Shown here: one piece after another, positions 25,594-34,720 of the stretch
Position numbering within the stretch: the stretch's first letter is position 1
Layout: each line of letters starts with the position of its first letter
From: Persephonella sp.
GTDB taxonomy: Bacteria > Aquificota > Aquificia > Aquificales > Hydrogenothermaceae
DNA: 57,211 nucleotides
Direction of reading: 5' to 3'
Assembly: GCF_027023985.1 (NCBI RefSeq)
Contig: NZ_JALVTW010000004.1
Location: 1-57,211 of the forward strand
The notes under the pieces: generated by a model
Databases searched by the model: none
What the model was told of the DNA's origin: nothing
The model's input: only the letters and a program-made list of their open reading frames with translations
Program-made: the position numbers and the translations under genes

Positions 25594-27498
25594 ATGCAGA
25601 TTTTAAAAGTAGCCGGTTCACAGAAGCTTAACCATAAGGTAAATAGCCATACTCCAAAGGGGGATTTATTTGCCCAAATATTTGAAAATATGATAAAAGC
25701 ATCTTCTCATCTACCTAAAAAATTAGCCACAGTTAAAAATCATCATCCTTCTATTAATCTTATACCTGCAGATAAAGGAATAAACCATCTAACAAACCTA
25801 AAACTATTGAAAAAAATTCCAGTAAAGCAGCTTTCAAAATTCAAAATAGACAAAATATTTTTTGTTAAAAAATATAAACCCAGCACCACCGAAAAAATAA
25901 ACAGGTTTATAGTTGAGCCTGATAATACAACTTTTCCTCAAATAAATAAAACCACTTTCCAAAAGAAAAAGATAGAAGTCAAAAACCCTAAAAATCAGCC
26001 TGTAAATATAAATCCGTTAATAAATGAAAGTAATTTTGTTTTACAAAGCACTCAAAGAACTTCTCAAGGAAATATAAAAGCCAAAGAATTAACCGCAAGG
26101 CAGATAGAAAAAGGAAATATTGCACCGAACATAAAAAACTTAGCCAAATTCCATGATAGAAAAAATTTAACTATCATCTACACCGATAATTTACAAAAAA
26201 CCAAAAATCCAAAAGGAATACCTGTTGAAATTTCTGCTACAAGAGAAAATATTAAAAATATTTTTATTCCTAAAGACAAACACATGCCTGTTAATGAAGA
26301 AAAAGTTCCTGTAAGTAGTATGAAGCATGGGCAAAAAACAGTAGAAAAAATAGAACTGCAGAAATCATCGAAAACATCAAAAGAAAATATCCAAAACATA
26401 AATATTTCTAATCAAATAAAAACTACTGTAGAAAAAATTGTTTCCCATAAAGACAGGCAAATACAGTTTATTCCTGTTAAACCGGATAAAATTTCTGTTA
26501 TCTCTTCTGGGAAGAAATTATCAAAAAGTATTGGTCAAAAAAGACTAAACAAAGCTGATAAAAATATCTTTGACTCTCCAAAATTAACTTCAAAAAACGA
26601 CTGGATTTCAAAATCTACAACACAGGAACCAAAGATATCTTATAAATCTGAAAGAGTAGTGAATCATACAAAAACACTAGAAATAGCTTCTTATGACAAA
26701 GAAAAATCTACTCTAAAAGTTTCTAATTTAACAGAAAAAGTAAACATTCCCCAAAAATTACAACAAAATACATCCCAGCAAACTCAGTTTAAAATAGATA
26801 ATTATTACATCCAAAGTAAAGTGAAAATTTTAGACAAAAATAATTATAAACCTTTAAACGACTTTAAAACTGAACAAAAATTGGTGATAAGTAATAAAAA
26901 TAAACTTAGATATCTTGTAGGAAATAAAATCAAAAAAGTTAAGGTGGAACAGTCAGATAAAGCTATTAAAACTTCTGAACAACTTAACAAAACCGAAAAA
27001 CATGAGGAACTCATAATTGAAAATAATCCTGTTCAACCATTAAATATAGAAAATCCAAAAGATAAGCCTGAAAATACAGTAAAAATTTTAGTATCCCAAA
27101 AAGAGACTGTTACTGTTTCACATAGCACACAAAATGATTTTAAACAGGATAGTTTTTCAGATTTAGATTCCGGAGTGCATCAACACAAAGCAGAATATAC
27201 ACAAGAAGAAGATATTCACGAACACTATTTTCAAAAACAGCTTTCGCTAAATTTAAGATTAGAAAATATTTCCCTTAGAGCTACATATCACAATGGAAAT
27301 CTAAATCTATTTATGTCTGTAAATGGAAGCCAGTTGTTAAACAGCCTTAAAACCGAAATACCGGAAATAATGAAAGAAACAGGAATAAAAGAATACAACC
27401 TGAAAATAAAATCCAAAGAAAAAGAGATTAGAATTTTCTCAAAACAAAAAAATTACAACACCCAATCGGTAAGTAGAGAGATAAATGTCAGGGTTTAG
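25594..27498 (+). CDS. fliK: FliK, flagellar hook-length control protein
   Basis: The 634-residue protein is low-complexity, rich in Lys, Asn, Gln and Ser for its first ~540 residues, as expected for the flexible ruler part of FliK. The C-terminal domain (about 548-625: LSLNLRLENISLRATYHNGNL, then MSVNGSQLLNSLKTEIPEIM and GIKEYNLKIK) matches the Flg_hook domain that contacts FlhB to switch export specificity. No good Shine-Dalgarno is seen. It overlaps the next gene by 14 nt. It is longer than most FliK, which would fit a long hook, but that is speculative. Confidence 0.82.
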   Translation: MQILKVAGSQKLNHKVNSHTPKGDLFAQIFENMIKASSHLPKKLATVKNHHPSINLIPADKGINHLTNLKLLKKIPVKQLSKFKIDKIFFVKKYKPSTTEKINRFIVEPDNTTFPQINKTTFQKKKIEVKNPKNQPVNINPLINESNFVLQSTQRTSQGNIKAKELTARQIEKGNIAPNIKNLAKFHDRKNLTIIYTDNLQKTKNPKGIPVEISATRENIKNIFIPKDKHMPVNEEKVPVSSMKHGQKTVEKIELQKSSKTSKENIQNINISNQIKTTVEKIVSHKDRQIQFIPVKPDKISVISSGKKLSKSIGQKRLNKADKNIFDSPKLTSKNDWISKSTTQEPKISYKSERVVNHTKTLEIASYDKEKSTLKVSNLTEKVNIPQKLQQNTSQQTQFKIDNYYIQSKVKILDKNNYKPLNDFKTEQKLVISNKNKLRYLVGNKIKKVKVEQSDKAIKTSEQLNKTEKHEELIIENNPVQPLNIENPKDKPENTVKILVSQKETVTVSHSTQNDFKQDSFSDLDSGVHQHKAEYTQEEDIHEHYFQKQLSLNLRLENISLRATYHNGNLNLFMSVNGSQLLNSLKTEIPEIMKETGIKEYNLKIKSKEKEIRIFSKQKNYNTQSVSREINVRV

Positions 27499-29443
27499 AA
27501 TAATTCTTTTTCTGCTTTCCTTATTTATATTTTCCTATGCACAGACCACCGAAAAAAAACCTGAGGAGATTAAATATACCCAAAAACAGATAGAAGATTT
27601 TAAGGCTAAATATCAGCTTGCCGTTGAAATGTTTAATCGTGGAGATTACTATTCAGCCCTTAATTTACTTTCAAAAATCATAAAATACCCTAAAAATCCC
27701 TATTATGCAGACGCACTTAAACTTTCGGCAAAGATTTATCTAATCATAGGAAGGAAAACAGGAATAAAAGAGTTTCTACAAAAAGCTCTGTATTACATCA
27801 ATACATATTCTTATACTGCAAAAAATCCATATAACTGGGACTTTTACTACACAAAAGGCAATATCTATGAAAATCTCTTTATGTATGAAAGAGCTCTTGC
27901 TCTTTATAAACTTGCATTTGCGCAGGCAAGAACTCCAAAACAACAGTTTGAAACAGTAATAGCAATTCTCAGAACAGCAGCATGGCTTAAAAGACTTGAT
28001 ATCATCACCAGATACATTGTTCTTGTGAACTTAGAGGAACTATCGGAAAAAGAGAAAAAAGAGTTCGAATTTGTTAAAGGGCTTGTTGAATTTCAGAAAG
28101 GGAATTATCAGGAAGCCTTCAAATATCTAATTCCTGTATATAAGGAATACGAACAATATCTGATTGAAAATCCAGTTTATTACTACATTTTAGGGGAAAA
28201 CGCCTATCGCCTCAAAAAATATACCTTTGCGAAACAAGTTTTTAGAAGAATAATAAGCATAGTAAAAGATGAAAGTATTATCAGGAAATCCCTTTTAAGA
28301 CTTGGGGATATAGCCCATTATGAAGGGGATGATATACAGGCCTTTAATTATTACTACACTATAGTAAAAAAATATCCAAAATCCAAAGAAGCAATTATTG
28401 CAAAGCTAAAAATCCTTGCCCTTGCAGATTTTAATCCGGAAATAAAGAAAAAATTAGTTTTAATCAAAGACGAAGATATCAAAAATCCTTTTGAATTTGT
28501 TCTGAAAACCCTAATATCAAACAGAAACAACTATATTGGCTTTTTTGCACTTGGAAATTTTGGGGAAATGGTTCTTGGAAAAAATTCCGAGAAACTATTT
28601 AAAAAACTCACATGGGAACTTTCTCTTGTAAACACAAATCGCCTAAGATATGAACACAAAGAGTATATAAACCAGCTATGGAGGGACAAACTAAAAAAAC
28701 TTCCACCTATTAAGATATGCGACTTATTTATTTCTAATAAAGATTTCTTTTTCAAAGTATTTGACAGAGATATTTTAAAACTTGTTTATAAAGACCTGAA
28801 AAAATGCGGTAAATATCTACTTGCCCTTGAAGTTGCAAAATTCATATATAACAAATACAAAGATGATGATGCATTACTGCTTCTTGCTGATACATATTAC
28901 TCCCTTAAAAACTATAAAAAATCCCTTGAAATTTTACAAAAGCTCAAAAACAAAAACTGTGAATACTATCTGCTAAAAACAAAAAATCTTATATTCCTAA
29001 GTAAATTTGACCAGATAGATACAGTCCAGATAGAAAATAGCTGCGGTAATAATCCGGAAAAATATGTGGTTCTGGGATATTTGTATCTGAAAAATAATCA
29101 GATTGATAAATTGAATCAGATTATTGACAGGATTAAAGACGTTATTCCGGATATATATGAAGACTCATTACTTGCACGCATTTTTGTCAGGGAACTGACT
29201 TATACTTTGTTTGACAAGAATATGTATCAATCTACCCTAAAGATTTTACTTCCCCTTTCCGAAAGATTTAAGGAAGACTGCGACATTAATAGCTGGGTGG
29301 TAATTGCTTTGATAAGGTCAGATAATACCAAAGAACTCAACAAATACACAGATAGAATAAAAAACTGCAATACAGAATGGAGTATTGTTGCAAAAAATCT
29401 AATTGAAGATTTCCAGCTTATAAGGGGTTTTAAAAATGAGTGA
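27485..29443 (+). CDS. secreted TPR-repeat protein in the flagellar operon
   Basis: The 652-residue protein has a signal peptide (FRIILFLLSLFIFSYAQ) and is then almost entirely helical, with many TPR-like pairs: a YQLAVEMFNRGDYYSALNLL unit near the start, RALALYKLAFAQ, a QAFNYYYTIVKKYPKSKEA unit in the middle, and LLLLADTYYSLKNYKKSLEI. It should reside in the periplasm. Overlap with fliK (14 nt) and flgB (8 nt) makes it part of the flagellar transcript. Its architecture recalls PflA of Campylobacterota, a periplasmic TPR protein of the motor scaffold, but homology is not shown. Confidence 0.75.
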   Translation: MSGFRIILFLLSLFIFSYAQTTEKKPEEIKYTQKQIEDFKAKYQLAVEMFNRGDYYSALNLLSKIIKYPKNPYYADALKLSAKIYLIIGRKTGIKEFLQKALYYINTYSYTAKNPYNWDFYYTKGNIYENLFMYERALALYKLAFAQARTPKQQFETVIAILRTAAWLKRLDIITRYIVLVNLEELSEKEKKEFEFVKGLVEFQKGNYQEAFKYLIPVYKEYEQYLIENPVYYYILGENAYRLKKYTFAKQVFRRIISIVKDESIIRKSLLRLGDIAHYEGDDIQAFNYYYTIVKKYPKSKEAIIAKLKILALADFNPEIKKKLVLIKDEDIKNPFEFVLKTLISNRNNYIGFFALGNFGEMVLGKNSEKLFKKLTWELSLVNTNRLRYEHKEYINQLWRDKLKKLPPIKICDLFISNKDFFFKVFDRDILKLVYKDLKKCGKYLLALEVAKFIYNKYKDDDALLLLADTYYSLKNYKKSLEILQKLKNKNCEYYLLKTKNLIFLSKFDQIDTVQIENSCGNNPEKYVVLGYLYLKNNQIDKLNQIIDRIKDVIPDIYEDSLLARIFVRELTYTLFDKNMYQSTLKILLPLSERFKEDCDINSWVVIALIRSDNTKELNKYTDRIKNCNTEWSIVAKNLIEDFQLIRGFKNE

Positions 29444-29813
29444 GCTATTCTCTCATATAGATACCCTCGAAGAAAAAGCAGCATTTTTTCTACAAAGAAC
29501 AAAAATCATCCAGAGTAATATAGCCAATGCAGATACTCCTTTTTACAAACCTAAAGACCTTAAATTTGAAAAAATAATCACAGAGCAAGTAAAACTAAAA
29601 AAAACAAACCCAAAACATATAGACCCTTTCCCTGAAGTAAAAATAAAGATAGAAGAGGTTACCACTCCCAATTACACCGGATATGATGAAAACAGAGTAA
29701 ATGTTGAGCAGGAATTAGCAAAGCTTGCCGAAAGTTCAATTATGTATAAAACATTACTGGAAAGTATGAGAAAAGAGCTTGCCAAACTAAAATATGCAAT
29801 ATCAGGTAGATAA
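29436..29813 (+). CDS. flgB: FlgB, flagellar proximal rod protein
   Basis: The 125-residue protein contains the rod motif IQSNIANADTPFYKPKDLKF and the C-terminal VNVEQELAKLAESSIMYKTLL, both diagnostic for FlgB. It is exported through the flagellar type III system and builds the proximal rod with FlgC, FlgF and FliE. Its start overlaps the TPR gene by 8 nt; the AAGGGG in that gene's end serves as ribosome site. Confidence 0.95.
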   Translation: MSELFSHIDTLEEKAAFFLQRTKIIQSNIANADTPFYKPKDLKFEKIITEQVKLKKTNPKHIDPFPEVKIKIEEVTTPNYTGYDENRVNVEQELAKLAESSIMYKTLLESMRKELAKLKYAISGR

Positions 29814-29824
29814 AGGAGTCAGCC

Positions 29825-30235
29825 ATGATATTTAAAGGCCTTGAAGTATCAGTAACAGGGATGGCAGCCCAGAGAATAAGGATAGATATTGCCTCATCAA
29901 ACCTTGCAAATGTAAACTCAACAAAAGCTGAAAATGGTCAACCTTACAGAAGAAAAGTTCCTGTTTTTCAGGCAATATTAGATAAAGAAAGCGGTGTTCC
30001 TGTTTATGAAGTTAGAGTTTCTAAGGTAATAGCAGACCCATCTCCATTTAAAATGAAATATGACCCTAAACATCCGGATGCAGATGCAAACGGTTATGTT
30101 CATCTGCCAAATGTTGACCCCCTTAGAGAAATGGTTGATATGATGTCTGCAATAAGGACTTATGAAGCAAATTTAACAGCATTCAATACACATAAAGATA
30201 TGCTACTAAAAAGCATAGAACTACTAAAAGTTTAA
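29825..30235 (+). CDS. flgC: FlgC, flagellar proximal rod protein
   Basis: The 136-residue protein has GLEVSVTGMAAQRIRIDIAS, SSNLANVNSTKAENGQPYRRK, YDPKHPDADANGYVHLPNVD (in parts) and the C-terminal EMVDMMSAIRTYEANLTAFN. All are highly conserved in FlgC. It forms the proximal rod. GGAGT lies 7 nt upstream. It is followed by fliE after 12 nt, the standard flgB-flgC-fliE order. Confidence 0.97.
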   Translation: MIFKGLEVSVTGMAAQRIRIDIASSNLANVNSTKAENGQPYRRKVPVFQAILDKESGVPVYEVRVSKVIADPSPFKMKYDPKHPDADANGYVHLPNVDPLREMVDMMSAIRTYEANLTAFNTHKDMLLKSIELLKV

Positions 30236-30247
30236 TGGGGGCTTAAG

Positions 30248-30529
30248 ATGAGGATTGAAGGACTTCAGGATTTTGGACAACTGACACAGAAGATTGAGAA
30301 AAAGCCAGCAAAAGATTTTGGAGAAGTTTTGCAGGAATTTGTTGCAGATGTAAACAAAGATTTACAAAATGCCAAAAAAGCAGAGCAGTTGATTGTAGAA
30401 GGAAAAGTTGATAATTTAGAAAGTCTGATGTATCAGATATCTAAATCCGACATTTCGCTAAGACTAATTACAGAAATAAGAAACAAAGCTTTAGAAAGCT
30501 ATCAGGAAATAATGAGAATGCAGGTATAA
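30248..30529 (+). CDS. fliE: FliE, MS-ring/rod junction protein
   Basis: The 93-residue protein has the FliE pattern DFGEVLQEFVADVNKDLQNA, then EQLIVEGKVDNLESLMYQIS and the C-terminal RLITEIRNKALESYQEIMRMQV. FliE joins the MS-ring to the rod and is the first substrate of the export apparatus. The length is normal for the family, and it lies between flgC and fliF. Confidence 0.94.
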   Translation: MRIEGLQDFGQLTQKIEKKPAKDFGEVLQEFVADVNKDLQNAKKAEQLIVEGKVDNLESLMYQISKSDISLRLITEIRNKALESYQEIMRMQV

Positions 30530-30532
30530 AAT

Positions 30533-32125
30533 TTGGACATAAATCAGATAAAAGAAAAAGCTTTAAGTTTAGGAAAGAAATATGCAACCCCGAAACATAT
30601 AGCAATTCTTGTGGCAGGTTTACTGCTTTTATCTTTAATTGGAACTATTGCATATAAATCCTTTTCAAATGTTGATTATGCCGTTTTATATACAAATCTC
30701 AGTCCTGATGATGCAGGAAAAATATTAGAAGTTCTACAAGAAGAAAATATTCCTTATAAGGTTGAGGGAAACGGTAGCATCATCCTCGTCCCAAAGGATA
30801 AAGTTTATGACATCAGGCTAAAACTGGCAGCAAAAGGTCTGCCTTCAAGTCAGAATGTTGGGTTTGAGATTTTTGAAGAGCCCAAAATGGGCATAACACG
30901 GTTTCAGGAAAATGTAAACTATCTGCGGGCACTGGAAGGTGAACTTGCACGAACAATAAAACAGCTTGACCCTGTTGAAAATGCAAGGGTAAATATCGCA
31001 CTCCCAAAGGAAAGCATCTTTGTTAGAGAAGAAGAGGAACCAAAAGCATCGGTAGTAGTTAGACTCTGGCCAGGAAGAACTCTAACAAAGGAGCAGGTGA
31101 AAGCGATAGTTTTCCTTGTGTCCCATGCTGTCCCTAAACTCAAACCTGAAAATGTTACAGTTGTAGACAATACAGGAAGAGTCTTATCTGATATGCTGGA
31201 TGAGGAGAGTCAGGAAGCAGCCACAGACAAAACAGTCCAGCTTAAGAAAAAATTAGAAAGACAGATAGAAAAGAATGTCCAATCTATGCTTGCAAAAGCT
31301 CTCGGTTCTGATAAAGTTGTAGTTCGGGCTTCCGTTGAACTTGAACTTGCAAAAGTAAAACAAAAGGACGAGATTGTTGATCCTGACAAAGTTGCAGTTG
31401 TAAGTGAAAGGAAAATTCAGGAAAAGGTTACAGAAAGGGAAAATCCTGCCGTATCCCCTCCAGGAACTTCAACCAATGTCCCTCCTGTAATAACAGGAAC
31501 ACAAACAACAATAATCCGTGATAAAAGCAAAAAAGACCAGACAAAGAATTATGAAGTAACAAAATCATATATAAGCACAGACAAAAATGTATTTAAAATA
31601 AAGAGATTAAGTGTCGGAGTTCTTATAGACGGAAGATACGAAAAACAGAAAGACAAAGAAGGAAAAGAAACTTATAAATTTATCCCAAGGTCAAAAGAAG
31701 AACTGAAAACCTATGAAGAACTGGTTAAAAGTGCAATAGGATTTGACCCAAAAAGAGGAGATCAGGTTACTGTTGTAAGTGTTCCTTTTGAAACAAAAGC
31801 AGAAAGCCTGAAAGCACAGGCAGGAGCTACACCAATTCATAATTACATACTTATGGCAGCAATTGCAATTCTGGTTTTATTAATCCTCGCTGTAGCAGGA
31901 TTTATTGCTCTAAAGGTAATAAAAGGAAAGAAAAAAGAAGAAATCACATTACCTCCTGGAGTTACACCTGAAATGGCAGCAGGTGTTTATGCAGCACATG
32001 AAAAAACAGAAGAATTTCATATAGAAAAAGAGCCTGCATTCCAAAAACTACTTGAAATAGCAGAGGAATCTCCAGAACTTATAGCAGACCTTGTAAGTAA
32101 ATGGCTTAGAGAAGAAGGTAAATAA
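30533..32125 (+). CDS. fliF: FliF, flagellar MS-ring protein
   Basis: The 530-residue protein has two membrane spans (about 22-42 and 440-463) around a large periplasmic domain. The conserved YAVLYTNLSPDDAGKILEVL and GFEIFEEPKMGITRFQENVNYLRALEGELARTI (in parts), ARVNIALPKESIF and ASVVVRLWPG segments are present. The C-terminal tail (EAFQ-like region ending SKWLREEGK) binds FliG. It forms the inner-membrane MS-ring. The start is TTG with CAGG 8 nt upstream, which fits the beginning of the family alignment. Confidence 0.95.
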   Translation: MDINQIKEKALSLGKKYATPKHIAILVAGLLLLSLIGTIAYKSFSNVDYAVLYTNLSPDDAGKILEVLQEENIPYKVEGNGSIILVPKDKVYDIRLKLAAKGLPSSQNVGFEIFEEPKMGITRFQENVNYLRALEGELARTIKQLDPVENARVNIALPKESIFVREEEEPKASVVVRLWPGRTLTKEQVKAIVFLVSHAVPKLKPENVTVVDNTGRVLSDMLDEESQEAATDKTVQLKKKLERQIEKNVQSMLAKALGSDKVVVRASVELELAKVKQKDEIVDPDKVAVVSERKIQEKVTERENPAVSPPGTSTNVPPVITGTQTTIIRDKSKKDQTKNYEVTKSYISTDKNVFKIKRLSVGVLIDGRYEKQKDKEGKETYKFIPRSKEELKTYEELVKSAIGFDPKRGDQVTVVSVPFETKAESLKAQAGATPIHNYILMAAIAILVLLILAVAGFIALKVIKGKKKEEITLPPGVTPEMAAGVYAAHEKTEEFHIEKEPAFQKLLEIAEESPELIADLVSKWLREEGK

Positions 32126-32127
32126 AA

Positions 32128-32805
32128 ATGCCTGACTTAAATATTCAGGATTTTGGAAAACCGCCTGAAGAAGAAATTAATTCTGAAAAATTAACCAAAG
32201 AAGAAATAGAAAATTTTTATAAATCCCAGATAGAAAAATTAAAAAAAGAATACGAAGAAAAAATAAAAAAATCCTATGAAGAAGGATTTAAACAGGGATA
32301 TGAAGAAGCTCAAAAGGAAATAATTCCTAAGCTCCAAAATCAATTTCAATCTCAATTAGAAGAAAAACTCAGACAAAAAGAAGAAGAAATCAGCCTTAAA
32401 TATAATGAGCTTAAACTTGAGTTAAATAAATTCTTGAACGAGATATATCAGAAATACAAGGAACATATTGATTTTATAGATGAACTAATTTTATCTGTAA
32501 TTGAGGAAATTCTTTATTACATGTATGTTGACCAAAACAACGCCCGCTATGTATCTGAGGAAATTTTAAAACTATTGGAAGACTTAAAAAATCCTCCTGA
32601 GGTTATTGTGGAGATATCTCCTCAACTTAAAGAATACATATCTCCGCAACAAAAAAATATCAAAGTTATAGTTAGAAATGAGCTTGAAGGTGGAGATTTT
32701 GTGATTAAAGTTGAAAATGCCCAATTTGAAAATAGATTTAAAGAAAAACTGAAGATTTTAAAAAATGAAATTAAAAGAGAGATTAAAAAGAATTCCCCGT
32801 TATAA
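32128..32805 (+). CDS. fliH: FliH, regulator of the export ATPase
   Basis: The 225-residue, very charged helical protein has the FliH features: a glycine-bearing helix stretch YEEGFKQGYEEAQKE around residues 50-64, a long coiled coil to about 120, and a C-terminal domain (NPPEVIVEISPQLKEYI, GGDFVIKVENAQF). FliH binds FliI and docks it at FliN and FlhA. Its N-terminus (PDLNIQDFGKPPEEE) may bind FliN. The end overlaps fliI by 41 nt. Confidence 0.87.
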   Translation: MPDLNIQDFGKPPEEEINSEKLTKEEIENFYKSQIEKLKKEYEEKIKKSYEEGFKQGYEEAQKEIIPKLQNQFQSQLEEKLRQKEEEISLKYNELKLELNKFLNEIYQKYKEHIDFIDELILSVIEEILYYMYVDQNNARYVSEEILKLLEDLKNPPEVIVEISPQLKEYISPQQKNIKVIVRNELEGGDFVIKVENAQFENRFKEKLKILKNEIKREIKKNSPL

Positions 32806-34090
32806 GGTCAAAGGTAAAATAACAGGTGTCACTGGCCCTATCATAGAAGCGTATCTTCCCCGGGTATCAATCGGAGACAGTTGTATTATTGAAAATGGTA
32901 TAGAAGCAGAAGTTGTCGGATTTAAAGATGGAAAAACGCTGCTTATGGCCTATGATGACACCAAAGGAATTGCTGTTGGAAGTTGGATTGAAGCCCTTCA
33001 AGAACCTGTAAGGGTAGGGGTAGGGAAAGACCTCTTAGGATGTGTTGTTGATGCATTTGGAAAACCTCTTAACAAAGAAAATTTCACTCCGGAATATCTA
33101 TATTACATAAAAAATGAGGTAGTTAATCCATTAAAAAGAGAAAGAATAAGAGAACCGTTAGATACAGGAGTTAGAACAATAAACTCCCTTCTAACAATTG
33201 GCAAAGGTCAGAGAATCGGTATATTTGCAGGTGCAGGTGTAGGCAAAAGCACACTTCTAGGGATGGTTGCTAGATATACAGAAGCCGAAGTAAGTGTAAT
33301 AGCCCTGATAGGTGAAAGAGGTAGAGAAGTCCGAGAATTTATAGAAGATAATTTAGGGGAAGAAGGATTAAAAAAATCCGTTGTTGTTGTTGCTACTTCT
33401 GACCAGCCACCCCTTGCAAAAATAAGAGCTGTTTATACTGCAATAGCTATAGCAAATTATTTTTCAAATCAAGGAAAAAATGTTTTATTTTTGCTTGACT
33501 CATTAACAAGACTGGCTATGGCACAAAGAGAAATTGGCCTTGCAATAGGAGAACCACCTACAACCAAAGGATATACTCCATCAGTTTTTGCATTACTCCC
33601 AAAGTTTATTGAACAGGCAGGAAATTTTGAAGGAAGAGGAAGTATAACAGGTATTTATACAATCTTAGTGGAAGGTGATGATATCTCAATGGATCCTGTT
33701 GCTGATGCAGCTATGGGATTTTTAGACGGACATATAATATTATCAAGAAAGCTTGCCAATAAAAGAATATTCCCTGCCATCGATGTCCTAAAAAGCGTTA
33801 GCAGGTTAATGCCCCAGATAGTAAGTGACGATATATTAAAATACCAGAGCATATTCTTAAATATGGAAGCAACTTATGAAGAAGCAGAAGATATGATTAA
33901 CTTGGGGTTATACAAAAAAGGAACAACCCCAAAGATAGACCTTGCGATTGAAGTTCATCCTGAAATAGAGAACTTCTTAAAGCAGGATATGAACCAAAAG
34001 GTTGACCTTGAGCAAAGTTTTGATCAACTTAAAGAATTAGTAGAGGAAATAAAACAAAGAGGTTTAAGATATGGAATTAAATGGGATTAG
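32765..34090 (+). CDS. fliI: FliI, flagellar export ATPase
   Basis: The 441-residue F1-beta-like ATPase has Walker A GAGVGKST at about 156-163, Walker B VLFLLDSLTR, IGERGREVREFIEDNL and the type III-specific GEPPTTKGYTPSVFALLPK. The N-terminal GKITGVTGPIIEA barrel motif is intact. It energises protein export at the base of the flagellum. The start inside fliH suggests coupling. The 3' end overlaps flgD by 20 nt. Confidence 0.96.
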   Translation: MKLKERLKRIPRYKVKGKITGVTGPIIEAYLPRVSIGDSCIIENGIEAEVVGFKDGKTLLMAYDDTKGIAVGSWIEALQEPVRVGVGKDLLGCVVDAFGKPLNKENFTPEYLYYIKNEVVNPLKRERIREPLDTGVRTINSLLTIGKGQRIGIFAGAGVGKSTLLGMVARYTEAEVSVIALIGERGREVREFIEDNLGEEGLKKSVVVVATSDQPPLAKIRAVYTAIAIANYFSNQGKNVLFLLDSLTRLAMAQREIGLAIGEPPTTKGYTPSVFALLPKFIEQAGNFEGRGSITGIYTILVEGDDISMDPVADAAMGFLDGHIILSRKLANKRIFPAIDVLKSVSRLMPQIVSDDILKYQSIFLNMEATYEEAEDMINLGLYKKGTTPKIDLAIEVHPEIENFLKQDMNQKVDLEQSFDQLKELVEEIKQRGLRYGIKWD

Positions 34091-34715
34091 TGAGTATCTA
34101 AAAAAGCCTCAGATAGTAGATGCCGGATATGATAATGCAAAAATGAAAAATGAGGATTTTCTAAAAGTTCTTCTTGCTGACCTTGCCTGGCAAGATCCTC
34201 TAAATGCAAAGGACATTTCGGATTTTATCAGCAATACAGTCAAACTCAGACAGATGGAAGTTCTGAATGATTTTCAAAAAACTGTTGAACTATTGAAAAA
34301 GGCGAATGAGGCAAATTCCCTTTTATATGCATCAAATCTTATTGGCAAAAAAATATTTTACGAAGGAAATTACACTTATGTAGAAAATGGAAAATCCAGG
34401 GTAAAGTTCAAACTGGAAGATAATGCTGATTTTGTTAAGGTTACAGTTTTAGATAAAAACGGAAAAGTAGTTGAAAGCAAAAGTTTTTCAAATCTTGAAG
34501 GGGGAAAGGAATATCCATTTGAAATAGATAATCCAGACCTTAAAGACGGTTATTACACTGTTTATATTGAGGCTAAAAAAGGTAAACAAGCTGTAAAAGC
34601 TACTTTAATCAGCAAAGGTTATGTCGAAAGTGTATTAAAGTCAAAAGATGGTATAAAAGTTTTAGTCCACAATGATGAAGTAGACTTAAATTCTATTGTT
34701 CAAATAGGAGGTTAA
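34071..34715 (+). CDS. flgD: FlgD, hook-capping scaffold protein
   Basis: The 214-residue protein has the FlgD N-terminal motif EDFLKVLLADLAWQDPLNAKD (in two parts) followed by a glutamine/leucine stretch, LIGKK, and an Ig/Fn-like cap domain (VKVTVLDKNGKVVESK, DGYYTVYIEAKKG). It caps the growing hook and allows FlgE to assemble. Family members usually carry a QDPLxP/N motif, seen here as QDPLN. It is adjacent to flgE as usual. Confidence 0.92.
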   Translation: MELNGISEYLKKPQIVDAGYDNAKMKNEDFLKVLLADLAWQDPLNAKDISDFISNTVKLRQMEVLNDFQKTVELLKKANEANSLLYASNLIGKKIFYEGNYTYVENGKSRVKFKLEDNADFVKVTVLDKNGKVVESKSFSNLEGGKEYPFEIDNPDLKDGYYTVYIEAKKGKQAVKATLISKGYVESVLKSKDGIKVLVHNDEVDLNSIVQIGG

Positions 34716-34720
34716 GAACA

